Source of the DNA: Thermodesulfovibrionia bacterium
GTDB taxonomy: Bacteria > Nitrospirota > Thermodesulfovibrionia > UBA6902
Direction: 5' to 3'
Assembly: GCA_945786855.1 (NCBI GenBank)
Contig: CALZGI010000015.1
Location: 1-42,883, forward strand
DNA: 42,883 nucleotides
Shown: in pieces, positions 24,015 to 32,682 of the stretch
How positions within the stretch are numbered: the first letter of the stretch is position 1
Layout: the number at the start of each line of letters is the position of its first letter
Program-made: the position numbers and the translations under genes
The notes under the pieces: generated by a model
Database searches by the model: none
Told to the model about the DNA's origin: nothing
The model's input: only the letters and a program-made list of their open reading frames with translations

Positions 24015-26105
24015 TTATTTAGAACCCTGCTCTTGAAGCGCTTCTTTTCTGCTCAGGCGAATTCTGCCCATTTTATCGATCTCAATAACTTTCACAGGGA
24101 TGTTTTCGTCTCCTTCTTTCATAACATCAGTAACTTTCACAATTCTGGTGTCCGCAATCTGAGATATATGCAGCAGTCCCTCTGTCCCGGGCATTATTTC
24201 AATAAATGCCCCAAAGTCCACTACACGTTTCACCTTCCCGGAATAAATTTTTCCGAGTTCGGCCTCAGCAACTATTCCCTCTACAATATCGATTGCCTTC
24301 CGCGCAGATTCCTCATCCACTGAAGCAATATGAACTGTCCCTGAGTCATCGATGTCTATCTTTACACCCGTCTCTTCAACAATGCCCCTGATGACCTTTC
24401 CGCCTGTACCTATAACGTCCCTGATCTTATCAGGCTTGATTTTCAGCGTATAAATCCTTGGGGCATGGCTTGCAAGGCTGTCTCTCGGAACAGAAAGGAT
24501 ATCTTTCATCTTGCCAAGAATATGCAGTCTTCCCTTCTTTGCCTGATCAAGGGCATTCGACATAATTTCTTTAGTTACTCCAATAATTTTCACATCCATC
24601 TGGAATGCAGTGATGCCCTCTTCAGTCCCGGTAACCTTAAAGTCCATATCTCCAAGGTGATCTTCCAGTCCGAGAATATCGGTAAGTACCACCGTCCTCT
24701 CGCCTTCTTTAATAAGTCCCATAGCAATGCCCGCAACGGGAGATTTTATAGGAACACCCGCATCCATGAGAGCAAGCGTCCCGCCGCACACAGTCGCCAT
24801 GGACGATGATCCGTTCGATTCCAGAATGTCAGAGACTATTCTGATTGTGTAGGGGAACTCATCCTTGAGCGGAAGGACTTCTTTTAACGCTCTTTCTGCA
24901 AGCATGCCATGCCCTATTTCCCTGCGACCGGCCGAACGAAGGAACTTAACCTCCCCTACACTGAAAGGTGGGAAGTTATAGTGAAGCATAAATGCCTTCT
25001 TTGATTCACCCTCAAGGGAGTCTATCCGCTGTTCGTCATCAGCTGTCCCGAGAGTAACAACAGCGAGGGCCTGAGTCTCTCCCCTTACAAACAGAGATGA
25101 ACCATGGGCACGGGGAAGAAACCCTACGTCGGCACTTATGTTTCTGACCTCATCAGGTTTCCGACCATCAGCTCTGAGGCCCTGTTCCAGGATCATGTTC
25201 CGTACTAAATCCTTCTCAAGCTTATTAAAAAGAATTGAAATATCCTTTGACACATCTTCCTCTGCAGTGTTCAGCTGCGCAATTACATCTTTCAGTATAT
25301 TATTGAGAGCGTCCTGCCTCAGCAATTTATCGGGAATTACAATAGCCTCTTTTATCCTGTCAAGTGATAAATCAGACACAGAGCTCATCAGTTTTTCATC
25401 AAGCTGGGGCGCCGTCACAGTTCTTTTCGGTTTACCGATTTTTTCTATAAACTGCTTTTGAAGTTCTACCACTTTTTTAATTTCTTCGTGCGCAATATTC
25501 AACGCCTCAAGCAGCACAGATTCCGTTATCTCAAGCCCCCCACCCTCTACCATCATGACTGCATCTTCCGTACCGGCTACCACAAGGACAAAATCACACT
25601 CTTCGATTTCCTGAAGGTCCGGGTTCACAACAAAGGATTCTTTCAGAATACCGATCCTGACAGCACCGACCGGGCCGTCAAAGGGAATATCTGAAATACC
25701 GAGAGCAGCGGACATACTGATAATTCCCAGGATGTCCGAAATATTTTCGTTGCCAAAAGATAAGACAGAAATAATGCCCTGAGTCTCTGAGTAAAATCCG
25801 TCGGGGAAAAGGGGCCTGGTGGGTCTGTCAATCAGGCGGGAAGTAAGCACCTCTTTTTCTGTCGGTCTGCCTTCCCTTTTAAAAAATCCCCCGGGGATTT
25901 TTCCGGCAGCATATGCCTTCTCCTGATAATCGATCGTGAGGGGAAAAAAATCTATGTTTTCTCTTGCTTCTTTCTTGGCAACCGCAGTTGCCAGTACGAC
26001 GGTGTCGCCATATTTGGCGATTACAGAACCGTCGGCCTGTTTTGCAAAAAGCCCTGTTTCAAGCCGGAGGTTCTTTCCTTTAAATTCAATTTCAACATTT
26101 GTCAT
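24015..26105 (-). CDS. pnp: Polyribonucleotide nucleotidyltransferase (PNPase)
   Basis: 696 residues: two RNase PH domains (about 1-220 and 310-540), a linker helical domain, KH (about 550-610) and S1 (about 620-690) domains. Visible blocks are SRLIDRPTRPLFPDGF, GRREIGHGMLAERAL, DILESNGSSSMATVCGG, VIGTGGKVIRGIVEETG and GKVKRVVDFGAFIEIMPGTEGLLHISQIAD. It degrades RNA 3' to 5' using phosphate, with RNase E-type partners. It lies 6 nt after rpsO, so cotranscription is very likely. Confidence 0.98.
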   Translation of the reverse strand: MTNVEIEFKGKNLRLETGLFAKQADGSVIAKYGDTVVLATAVAKKEARENIDFFPLTIDYQEKAYAAGKIPGGFFKREGRPTEKEVLTSRLIDRPTRPLFPDGFYSETQGIISVLSFGNENISDILGIISMSAALGISDIPFDGPVGAVRIGILKESFVVNPDLQEIEECDFVLVVAGTEDAVMMVEGGGLEITESVLLEALNIAHEEIKKVVELQKQFIEKIGKPKRTVTAPQLDEKLMSSVSDLSLDRIKEAIVIPDKLLRQDALNNILKDVIAQLNTAEEDVSKDISILFNKLEKDLVRNMILEQGLRADGRKPDEVRNISADVGFLPRAHGSSLFVRGETQALAVVTLGTADDEQRIDSLEGESKKAFMLHYNFPPFSVGEVKFLRSAGRREIGHGMLAERALKEVLPLKDEFPYTIRIVSDILESNGSSSMATVCGGTLALMDAGVPIKSPVAGIAMGLIKEGERTVVLTDILGLEDHLGDMDFKVTGTEEGITAFQMDVKIIGVTKEIMSNALDQAKKGRLHILGKMKDILSVPRDSLASHAPRIYTLKIKPDKIRDVIGTGGKVIRGIVEETGVKIDIDDSGTVHIASVDEESARKAIDIVEGIVAEAELGKIYSGKVKRVVDFGAFIEIMPGTEGLLHISQIADTRIVKVTDVMKEGDENIPVKVIEIDKMGRIRLSRKEALQEQGSK

Positions 26106-26111
26106 TCAGTT

Positions 26112-26381
26112 CTACTTTCTTAATCCCAATTGTTTAACTATTTTGTCATATCTTTCTTTATCTACTGCTTTCAGGTATGTGAGGAGCTTGCGCCTTTGAC
26201 TAACCAGCTTTAAAAGTCCTCTCCGTGAGTGATGGTCTTTTTTGTGAGTCTGAAAATGGGAGTTCAGACCAGTGAGCCGCTCACTGATGAGCGCTATCTG
26301 TACCTCAGGAGAACCGGTATCGCCTTCATGCACCTTATATTCTTTTATTATATTCTCTTTTTGTTCTTTCGCTAAAGCCAT
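26112..26381 (-). CDS. rpsO: 30S ribosomal protein S15
   Basis: 89 residues, the full family length: [15 protein letters not shown], then [40 protein letters not shown]. Shine-Dalgarno AAGGAAGG lies 8 nt before ATG. It is the first gene of rpsO-pnp-M16. S15 often autoregulates its own mRNA; no specific regulatory fold was recognised in the leader. Confidence 0.98.
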   Translation of the reverse strand: MALAKEQKENIIKEYKVHEGDTGSPEVQIALISERLTGLNSHFQTHKKDHHSRRGLLKLVSQRRKLLTYLKAVDKERYDKIVKQLGLRK

Positions 26382-26412
26382 AAAGCCACCTTCCTTTTAT
26401 TTAAAGAGATAA

Positions 26413-26442
26413 ATTGTAACACAAGTGAAATTATTAAGTAAA
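26413..26442 (-). promoter_or_regulatory. Putative rpsO promoter
   Basis: On the minus strand TTTACT (26442-26437), an 18-nt spacer and TACAAT (26418-26413), 5 of 6 to the -10 consensus. The -10 ends about 31 nt before the rpsO start, leaving a short leader with the Shine-Dalgarno. Confidence 0.5.
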
Positions 26443-26555
26443 GTTCGCACGTCTCTCATTTTGATACTAACCCGTCAGCTTTCTGATAGCTGTTATTATA
26501 AGAAATTTCAACAAAAAAACATAGGTGCACTTCATTAATAATTTCTATTTCTTTA

Positions 26556-26939
26556 TCATTTATAATGAGTTGTTTTTTTATGCTTTGACCCGTCCTGTCC
26601 AGAAAGATAAAGCAATGCCGAAATCAATACAAGTACAATTGTCATCGTGAGAATTGCTTCTGCCGAGATGTCCGGATATACTAATTTTTCCGCATAGTGG
26701 ATGATAAATGAACCAGCATACCCCCCGGATGAACCGTCCATCTGCCTGAGCCAGACTTCAAGGTAGGTGAGCGGACAATACCATCCGAAAAACTGAATAA
26801 GAAGGGCAAATGAAAGTCCTGTAATGTGAATCCTCCTCACCCACTGATGCCGCCTGCCCCACCAGGCACCGATAAGGAGAAAGAGAATCCAGAGAAAGTG
26901 AAGAAATACAATGATATCAGCGGCGATAGAGGGAATCAT
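26556..26939 (-). CDS. DUF2784 family membrane protein
   Basis: 127 residues with four hydrophobic segments. FLHFLWILFLLIGAWWGRRHQWVRRIHITGL, then FFGWYCPLTYLEVWLRQ, then SFIIHYAEKLVYPDIS are typical of DUF2784 (PF10861). The function of the family is unknown. It lies 12 nt after rnhB and is likely the last gene of the ffh-to-rnhB unit. The C-terminus is basic (GSKHKKTTHYK). Confidence 0.88.
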   Translation of the reverse strand: MIPSIAADIIVFLHFLWILFLLIGAWWGRRHQWVRRIHITGLSFALLIQFFGWYCPLTYLEVWLRQMDGSSGGYAGSFIIHYAEKLVYPDISAEAILTMTIVLVLISALLYLSGQDGSKHKKTTHYK

Positions 26940-26951
26940 GACACAGAATCT

Positions 26952-27629
26952 TTAAGAGCGGCTGGTACGTTCCTGTTCCCCGTACCCGGGAGGCAGCTGC
27001 ACGTCTTTCACCTTTCGGAAACTCTTCCTGTGAATCAGACAGGGGCCATGCAGTTCAATACATTCCATGTGTTCCTTTGTTGAATATCCTTTATGGCCTT
27101 TAAAATTGTACGCAGGATATATTTCGTGATAGTCAGACATGATATCGTCCCTTACAACTTTGGCAATAATGGAGGCAGCGGCAATTGATGAACTGAGTGA
27201 CTCTCCCCTGATTATCGACTCCTGAATGATCTCAACTTCGGGAAGCTTCACTGCATCGATTAACAGCATGTCCGGTGTAACACTCAAATCTGACACCGCC
27301 ATTTTCATTGCCTTTTTCGTAGACTGAAGTATATTAATCCTGTCTATGACATGGGCATCCACGATACCGACTCCCACAGCGTCCGCCTTTTGTACAATAC
27401 CCCAGAATAATCTTCTGCGCAGTTTTTCAGTTGTCTTCTTCGAATCACGCAGTTCCTCCAGAACAAGTCCGGAGGGAAGGATTACTGCAGCAGCAACCAC
27501 AGGGCCTGCCAGAGGGCCTCTCCCGGCTTCATCAATACCTGCAACTGTACTGTGCCTTTGACGTATCTCTTCGTCATGAAGAAAGATGGGGGGAAGTATT
27601 TCCGATGATGACACTTTCCGGGAGGGCAT
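26952..27629 (-). CDS. rnhB: Ribonuclease HII
   Basis: 225 residues. GIDEAGRGPLAGPVVAAAVILP carries the catalytic Asp33-Glu34. LLIDAVKLP supplies another acidic ligand, and SLSSSIAAASIIAKVVRD and YNFKGHKGYSTKEH complete the pattern. It cleaves RNA in RNA-DNA hybrids and removes misincorporated ribonucleotides. It is downstream of rplS as in many bacteria, with a 197-nt gap. No clear Shine-Dalgarno. Confidence 0.97.
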   Translation of the reverse strand: MPSRKVSSSEILPPIFLHDEEIRQRHSTVAGIDEAGRGPLAGPVVAAAVILPSGLVLEELRDSKKTTEKLRRRLFWGIVQKADAVGVGIVDAHVIDRINILQSTKKAMKMAVSDLSVTPDMLLIDAVKLPEVEIIQESIIRGESLSSSIAAASIIAKVVRDDIMSDYHEIYPAYNFKGHKGYSTKEHMECIELHGPCLIHRKSFRKVKDVQLPPGYGEQERTSRS

Positions 27630-27826
27630 TACTGAATTGATACTTTTTTTTTATCGAAACGTATGTGCCCGGGGGATTTAAATTCCACTATTCAGACAAC
27701 AAATCCAAAATAGATTTCATGATTCAAATATGCACTTTAACAAACCAGGGGATATTTCTCTTTCTCCATCATTTCCGTCTGGAGAGTATTCGTTATTTAG
27801 TTCCTGGTATCTTCAATGTGCAGATA

Positions 27827-28177
27827 TTACCTGCGAACAAGAGTCTTCTCTTTCACCTTGGCTGCCTTGCCCTTTTTCCCTCGCAGATAATAAAGTTTGG
27901 CCCTTCTGACATCTCCATATCTGACCACTTTAATCTGCTCAATGAGCGGTGAATTGACTGGAAATACTTTTTCCACACCGATACCATATGATATTTTCCG
28001 GACCATAAAGGTCTCTCGGGTACCACTGCCTCTTCTCCCTATACAAATACCTGTAAAGACCTGGACCCGCTCTTTTTCTCCCTCCCTTATTTTCATGCTG
28101 ACACTAATCGTGTCACCGACACGGAAAGGAGGTATCTCTTTTTTGTAACCTTCCTCTATAACTTTAATGGCATCCAT
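27827..28177 (-). CDS. rplS: 50S ribosomal protein L19
   Basis: 116 residues: [62 protein letters not shown], then [21 protein letters not shown] at the C-terminus. AGGAGG lies 6 nt before ATG. It follows trmD by about 105 nt in the standard rpsP-trmD-rplS order. Confidence 0.98.
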   Translation of the reverse strand: MDAIKVIEEGYKKEIPPFRVGDTISVSMKIREGEKERVQVFTGICIGRRGSGTRETFMVRKISYGIGVEKVFPVNSPLIEQIKVVRYGDVRRAKLYYLRGKKGKAAKVKEKTLVRR

Positions 28178-28282
28178 TTCGCTCCTCCTGCTCTATTCCT
28201 CTATTGAAAGCTTTATAATTTTTCACATGAATTGTCTGTATTAAAACAGAATTTGTAGAATACCAGCTATAAGGGATTTAAA

Positions 28283-29026
28283 TCAAGAGTCTTTATCAGA
28301 TTCCGTCTCTATTTCAGCAAGAATTCCCCGATCCCTCTCTGTGAGAATCATCTTCTTCAGCAGATCGGGCCTTACCTTTAATGTTTTGATCAGAGCCTGC
28401 TTCCGTCTCCAATGGTCTATCTGTCTGTGGTTTCCGGAAACGAGCACCGGTGGAACTTTTAAATTTCGGTATTCCCGCGGCCGCGTGTAATGGGGATAAT
28501 CAAACAATCCCCATGAAAAGGACTCATCCTGAACAGACCGTTCATCGCCGAGGGCCCCCGGGACCAGACGGGTAACAGCATCAATTACTACAAGAGCCGG
28601 CAGTTCTCCGCCCGTCAATACATAGTCCCCGATTGAAATTTCTTCATCAACCAGGGTTTTCACCCGTTCATCAATCCCCTCATACCGTCCGCACAAAAAA
28701 ACAAATCTCTTCTTCTCTTTTGCGTAGGATTCTGCGATGGATTGATCAAATGGCCTTCCCTGAGGTGTGAGGCAGACAACTTTCCGTTCTTCACCGTCCT
28801 CCCGGAGGAAATCCATTGCTTTAAATATGGGTTCCGGCTTCAGGACCATACCGGCTCCACCGCCAAAAGGATAATCATCTACCTGCCGGTGCGGATCCAA
28901 TGAAAAGTCTCTGATATTATAAAGCCGCACATCAAGAAGATTCTTTAATCGGGCTTTCTTTAAAATACTTTCGTTTAGGTAAGCAGTAAATATGTCGGGG
29001 AAAAGCGTTAATACATCACACTTCAT
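28283..29026 (-). CDS. trmD: tRNA (guanine-N1-)-methyltransferase
   Basis: 247 residues. MKCDVLTLFPDIFTAYLNESILKKA starts it, then VDDYPFGGGAGMVLKPEP, FLCGRYEGIDERV, EISIGDYVLTGGELPALVVIDAV and SFSWGLFDYPHYTRP. These are the trefoil-knot SAM-binding features of TrmD, which makes m1G37 and prevents +1 frameshifting. rimM, which normally precedes it, is absent; only about 100 nt separate it from khpA and I see no gene there. The Shine-Dalgarno is poor. Confidence 0.98.
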   Translation of the reverse strand: MKCDVLTLFPDIFTAYLNESILKKARLKNLLDVRLYNIRDFSLDPHRQVDDYPFGGGAGMVLKPEPIFKAMDFLREDGEERKVVCLTPQGRPFDQSIAESYAKEKKRFVFLCGRYEGIDERVKTLVDEEISIGDYVLTGGELPALVVIDAVTRLVPGALGDERSVQDESFSWGLFDYPHYTRPREYRNLKVPPVLVSGNHRQIDHWRRKQALIKTLKVRPDLLKKMILTERDRGILAEIETESDKDS

Positions 29027-29128
29027 GTTATTGGGGAAAAAGGAATTTCATGGAACAAAATGCCGTGCCCTTCTTTTCATTGAAAACAGAAACTCATCTC
29101 ATGTTTGTTTACAACTGGAATGAATGCC

Positions 29129-29359
29129 CTACTCTAATATCTCAAGCACACAGCGCTTACCAAGCTTTGTACCGGCAGCACTCAGAATCGTTCTCATTGA
29201 CCGCGCTGTTTTACCCTGCTTTCCAATGACCTTCCCAAGATCACTTGCATCAACCCGCAATTCATATACCGTGGTTCTTTCCCCTTCTACTTCAGTGACT
29301 GTAACCGCCTCCGGTTTATCAACCAGGGCTTTCGCCATTTCTTCAATAAGCAGTTTCAT
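29129..29359 (-). CDS. khpA: KH-domain RNA-binding protein KhpA
   Basis: 76 residues from the ATG at 29359, which has GGAGG 5 nt upstream; a Met 6 codons earlier is less likely. [21 protein letters not shown], then [30 protein letters not shown] is the single KH domain with its GKxGK loop. KhpA binds RNA, often with KhpB/Jag. It is 30 nt after rpsP, its usual position. Confidence 0.95.
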   Translation of the reverse strand: MKLLIEEMAKALVDKPEAVTVTEVEGERTTVYELRVDASDLGKVIGKQGKTARSMRTILSAAGTKLGKRCVLEILE

Positions 29360-29389
29360 ATCCACCTCCATTTGCATCTGGACTGTTGC

Positions 29390-29626
29390 TTACAGACCGG
29401 AAATGCTCAAAAGTTTCTTTACCGTAGAAGTAGGTTGTGCACCACAGCCAATCCAGTATTTGGCCCTTTCTGTATCAATTTTCACTTCAGATGGATTTTT
29501 TAGCGGATCATAGGTCCCGATTATTTCGAGGAACGGTCCGTCTCTCCTCTTCCGTGATTCGGCGACGATAACTCTGTAAAAAGGTTTTTTCTTTTTCCCT
29601 TTTCTTGTTAGTCTTATCTTTACCAA
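29390..29626 (-). CDS. rpsP: 30S ribosomal protein S16
   Basis: 78 residues, TTG start with GGAGGAAG 6-7 nt upstream. [40 protein letters not shown] and [21 protein letters not shown] are the S16 signatures. It lies 46 nt after ffh. The combination of a strong Shine-Dalgarno and a TTG start is unusual for a ribosomal protein but well supported here. Confidence 0.97.
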   Translation of the reverse strand: MVKIRLTRKGKKKKPFYRVIVAESRKRRDGPFLEIIGTYDPLKNPSEVKIDTERAKYWIGCGAQPTSTVKKLLSISGL

Positions 29627-29672
29627 TTCACTTCCTCCAAATTTATTTAATGTTACTGCTTATTCGCAAATG

Positions 29673-30992
29673 CTAAAACTGTATTTGCGGCATTTTCAAG
29701 CCTTTGCCGCGTTTAAACTTCTTCAGCATTTTCTTCATTGTTTGATGCTGCTTCACTATTTTATTCACATCTGCAACGGAAGTCCCACTGCCTGCAGCAA
29801 TCCTTTTTTTTCGATTGCCGTTCAGTATAACATAATTTCTTCTTTCCTGCACCGTCATGGAATTAATGATCGCTTCAACTTTCACGAAGGCCCGGTCATC
29901 AATATTGACCCCTTTCAACTGTTTTCCAAGCCCGGGGATCATGCCGAGTATGTTTTCGAGAGGGCCCATCTTCTTTATCTGCTTGATCTGGTTTACTAAA
30001 TCCTCAAAAGTAAACCTGTCTTTTTTTATTTTATCTTCCAGCCTCAGTGCATCTTCCAGACCGACTGCATCCTGGGCTTTTTCAACAAGAGAAACTACAT
30101 CTCCCATGCCGAGAATCCTCGACGCCATTCGCTCAGGATGAAAGGGTTCCAGAAAATCAATCTTTTCCCCCACACCGATAAACTTGATGGGTTTTTCAGT
30201 CACATGAACAATCGACAGAGCCGCACCGCCCCTGGCATCTCCATCCATTTTCGTCAGAATAACTCCCTGCAGGTCAAGGAGTTCATTGAAGGACCTGGCA
30301 ATATTCACGGCATCCTGTCCTGTCATGGCATCAGCGACGAGAAGGATCTCATTGGGACCGGCTTCTCTCTTTATATCCTGAAGCTCCCCCATCAGTTCGT
30401 CGTCAATATGGAGCCTTCCGGCCGTGTCAAGAATCAGGACATCTCTTCCTTCCAGCTTCGCTTTTTTCAGGGCATCAGGATAAATAGTTACAGGATTGTC
30501 CCCCGGGTGAGTGGCATGAACGGGCACATCTATTTGCGCACCAAGTGATTGAAGCTGATCAATAGCGGCTGGTCTGCCTGTGTCCATAGCAACAAGCATC
30601 GGACGCCGCCCGTCTTTTTTAAAGTTATTCGCGAGCTTTGCAGCAGTTGTTGTCTTTCCGCAGCCGTGAAGACCGACAAGCATGATGACCGTCGGAGGGT
30701 TGGGGGCAAGATTGATCTTGCTGTGTCCTCCGCCCATGAGGTCACAGAGGCAATCATTTACAATTTTAACTACCTGCTGGCCGGGGGTGATGCTGTCAAT
30801 GACCTCTTTGCCAATGGCTCTTTCCTTGATCTTTTCAACAAAGTCCTTGACTACCTTGAAGTTAACATCGGCCTCAAGCAGGGCCATTCTGATCTCTTTG
30901 AGAGCTGCGACTACGTCTTCTTCCTTAAGGAGCCCCCTGCCCTTTAATTTTTTAAATATCCCTTCTAATCTGTCTGATAATGATTCGAACAT
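29673..30992 (-). CDS. ffh: Signal recognition particle GTPase
   Basis: 439 residues with N, G and M domains. The G1 motif is GLHGCGKTTTAAKLA, and other G motifs are DTGRPAAIDQL, LDTAGRLHIDDELM and LTKMDGDARGGAAL. The M domain has GMGDVVSLVEKAQD and a shorter than usual Met-rich end (KKMLKKFKRGKGLKMPQIQF). It targets nascent membrane proteins with 4.5S RNA. The ATG has no Shine-Dalgarno: the bases before it belong to a repeat element that fills the whole trxB-ffh gap. Confidence 0.98.
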   Translation of the reverse strand: MFESLSDRLEGIFKKLKGRGLLKEEDVVAALKEIRMALLEADVNFKVVKDFVEKIKERAIGKEVIDSITPGQQVVKIVNDCLCDLMGGGHSKINLAPNPPTVIMLVGLHGCGKTTTAAKLANNFKKDGRRPMLVAMDTGRPAAIDQLQSLGAQIDVPVHATHPGDNPVTIYPDALKKAKLEGRDVLILDTAGRLHIDDELMGELQDIKREAGPNEILLVADAMTGQDAVNIARSFNELLDLQGVILTKMDGDARGGAALSIVHVTEKPIKFIGVGEKIDFLEPFHPERMASRILGMGDVVSLVEKAQDAVGLEDALRLEDKIKKDRFTFEDLVNQIKQIKKMGPLENILGMIPGLGKQLKGVNIDDRAFVKVEAIINSMTVQERRNYVILNGNRKKRIAAGSGTSVADVNKIVKQHQTMKKMLKKFKRGKGLKMPQIQF

Positions 30993-30995
30993 AAT

Positions 30996-31074
30996 TAGCT
31001 TTGAGCTTTCAGCAATCAGCGGTCAGCATTTTTTGAAGATGTTTATTTCATCAACTGCCAGCAGCTGACAGCTA
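30996..31074. repeat. TAGCT-ended repeat element filling the trxB-ffh gap
   Basis: On the minus strand the element opens TAGCTGTCAGCTGCTGGCAG and ends CTGAAAGCTCAAAGCTA, so both ends read TAGCT outwards, with several GCTGA/TCAGC half-repeats. Its first three bases are the trxB stop. Its other end is 3 nt from the ffh ATG. Related GCTGA/TCAGC runs occur at 26471-26495 and 35780-35807. Confidence 0.6.
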
Positions 31075-31995
31075 CTTGAAATTTTCCTCTATATATTTTT
31101 CCGCTGAGACAGCTGCCGTTGCTCCTTCACCGACTGCTGTCGCTATTTGTTTTAAAGGTTTCGCCCTCACATCTCCTGCCACAAAAATTCCAGGAGCAGA
31201 AGATGCCATAGTTTCATCGGTAATTATGTAATTATTTTCGTCAAGATTTACCAGTCCCTTAAGAAACTCAATATTAGGGTTGTATCCTATGTAAATAAAT
31301 ATTCCCCCGACATCAAGAGAAGATTCCTCCCCCGTTTTTACATTTTTCACCTGAACCGAATTGACACCGCTGTCATCACCTTTTATCGCCACAGGAACAG
31401 AATCCCAGACAAGTTTTATTTTCGGATTTTCAATTGCCCTCTCCTGAACAACTTTTGCGGCCCGCAGCTGGTCTCTTCTATGAACGATATAGACTGTCTC
31501 TGCAAATTTAGTAAGAAATATTCCTTCTTCTACAGCAGAATCACCACCTCCAATAACAACCAGTTTTTCATCTTTAAAAAAGGCTCCGTCACAGGTAGCG
31601 CAATAGGAAACCCCTCTCCCCCTGAACGTATCTTCACCCTCTATTTTCAGCAGCCTCGGGTTTGAGCCTGTGGCAAGAATGATTGCTTTTGTTTCTAACG
31701 TACCGGCATCTTCAAGAGTGATTTTTTTTATAGCGCCGCTTAAGGATACATCAACAACAGATCCCTGCATTATTTCGAGCCCGAATTTTGTTGCATGCTT
31801 TTCCATTTTCTGGGAGAGCTCTGCGCCTGAAACACCCTCCTCAAACCCGGGATAGTTTTCCACCCATTCTGTCGTCATGACCTGCCCCCCTGTAAAGCCT
31901 TTCTCAATAAGCAGGCTTTTGAGTCTGGCCCGGGAAGTATAAAGCCCTGCTGTCAGACCAGCAGGGCCTCCACCGATAATTATAACGTCGTACAT
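31072..31995 (-). CDS. trxB: Thioredoxin reductase
   Basis: 307 residues. The FAD site is IIGGGPAGLTAG (7-18). The redox pair Cys132/Cys135 is in YCATCDGAFF. The NADPH site is VIGGGDSAVEEG, and GIFVAGDVRAKPLKQIATAVGEGATAA is the C-terminal FAD contact. It reduces TrxA, whose gene lies 13 nt upstream. The stop codon is the first three bases of a repeat element. Confidence 0.98.
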   Translation of the reverse strand: MYDVIIIGGGPAGLTAGLYTSRARLKSLLIEKGFTGGQVMTTEWVENYPGFEEGVSGAELSQKMEKHATKFGLEIMQGSVVDVSLSGAIKKITLEDAGTLETKAIILATGSNPRLLKIEGEDTFRGRGVSYCATCDGAFFKDEKLVVIGGGDSAVEEGIFLTKFAETVYIVHRRDQLRAAKVVQERAIENPKIKLVWDSVPVAIKGDDSGVNSVQVKNVKTGEESSLDVGGIFIYIGYNPNIEFLKGLVNLDENNYIITDETMASSAPGIFVAGDVRAKPLKQIATAVGEGATAAVSAEKYIEENFK

Positions 31996-32008
31996 GATTT
32001 AGTCAGAT

Positions 32009-32338
32009 TTACCCGAGCAGGGAATCAAGTTTCGATTTCAGTTGAGCTTTTGGGACAGCTCCAACAACCTGATCCATAACTTTTCCTTCTTTAAAAAACA
32101 TGAGGGTAGGGATACCCCTGATATTGTATTTGCTTGCAAGGTCAGCATTTTCATCTGTGTTTACCTTTGCAAAGGCAACTTTGCCTTCATATTCCTTTGC
32201 CAGTTCCTCAACCACGGGAGCAACAATCTTGCATGGACCACACCATGTTGCCCAGAAATCGACCATAACAATTCCCTGTGACTGTAGAACTACAGAATCA
32301 AATGTATCATTCGTAACGCTTGTAACTGCATCTGACAT
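32009..32338 (-). CDS. trxA: Thioredoxin
   Basis: 109 residues. The active site WCGPC has Cys33 and Cys36, with FWATWCGPCKIVAPVVEEL. The cis-proline region is NIRGIPTLMFFKEG. Shine-Dalgarno GAGGAGG lies 8 nt upstream. It is the first gene of trxA-trxB, with a near-consensus promoter and a palindrome next to the -10. Confidence 0.98.
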   Translation of the reverse strand: MSDAVTSVTNDTFDSVVLQSQGIVMVDFWATWCGPCKIVAPVVEELAKEYEGKVAFAKVNTDENADLASKYNIRGIPTLMFFKEGKVMDQVVGAVPKAQLKSKLDSLLG

Positions 32339-32381
32339 GAGAAATTCCTCCTCTATGTTTATTTGTATTGTTGATTCTACA

Positions 32382-32396
32382 TGATAAATGTTATCA
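32382..32396. promoter_or_regulatory. Operator-like palindrome at the trxA promoter
   Basis: TGATAA-ATG-TTATCA, a perfect 6+6 inverted repeat with 3-nt centre. It directly follows the -10 box in the direction of trxA transcription, so a bound protein would cover the start site. Confidence 0.5.
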
Positions 32397-32426
32397 ATTA
32401 TATTTCTTAGCTGCTGTCTTTGTCAA
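32397..32426 (-). promoter_or_regulatory. Consensus sigma-70 promoter of trxA-trxB
   Basis: On the minus strand a perfect TTGACA (32426-32421), 18-nt spacer, and a perfect TATAAT (32402-32397). The -10 ends 58 nt before the trxA ATG. Confidence 0.8.
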
Positions 32427-32682
32427 TTTTTATGGAAGGCCATAAAAAACAATGAAAAATATATATACACCTGTGCAGAACGCCCCCGGAAATGACAACA
32501 TCGTGGCAGTATGGGCGCCGTCCAGAAAGCCATGTAAATCATAAAACCCATAATTTTCATGAATGAGAGCAGCAAAGGATCATGATGAATATGTGTTCAT
32601 CGATTTCAAGATTCGCACTCATCTGTGTTAAAATCTTCCCATCATATTTTTCGAGTGTAAATATAAAAATCTGGAGGTAATG

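Larger units (their letters stand above)
32339..32682. other. Divergent regulatory region trxA / unknown gene
   Basis: About 340 nt without a gene. The trxA promoter and operator-like palindrome occupy 32382-32426. The rest is AT-rich; a GGAGG (32672-32676) precedes the plus-strand gene. A minus-strand open frame at 32557-32763 overlaps that gene and has no support. Confidence 0.55.
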
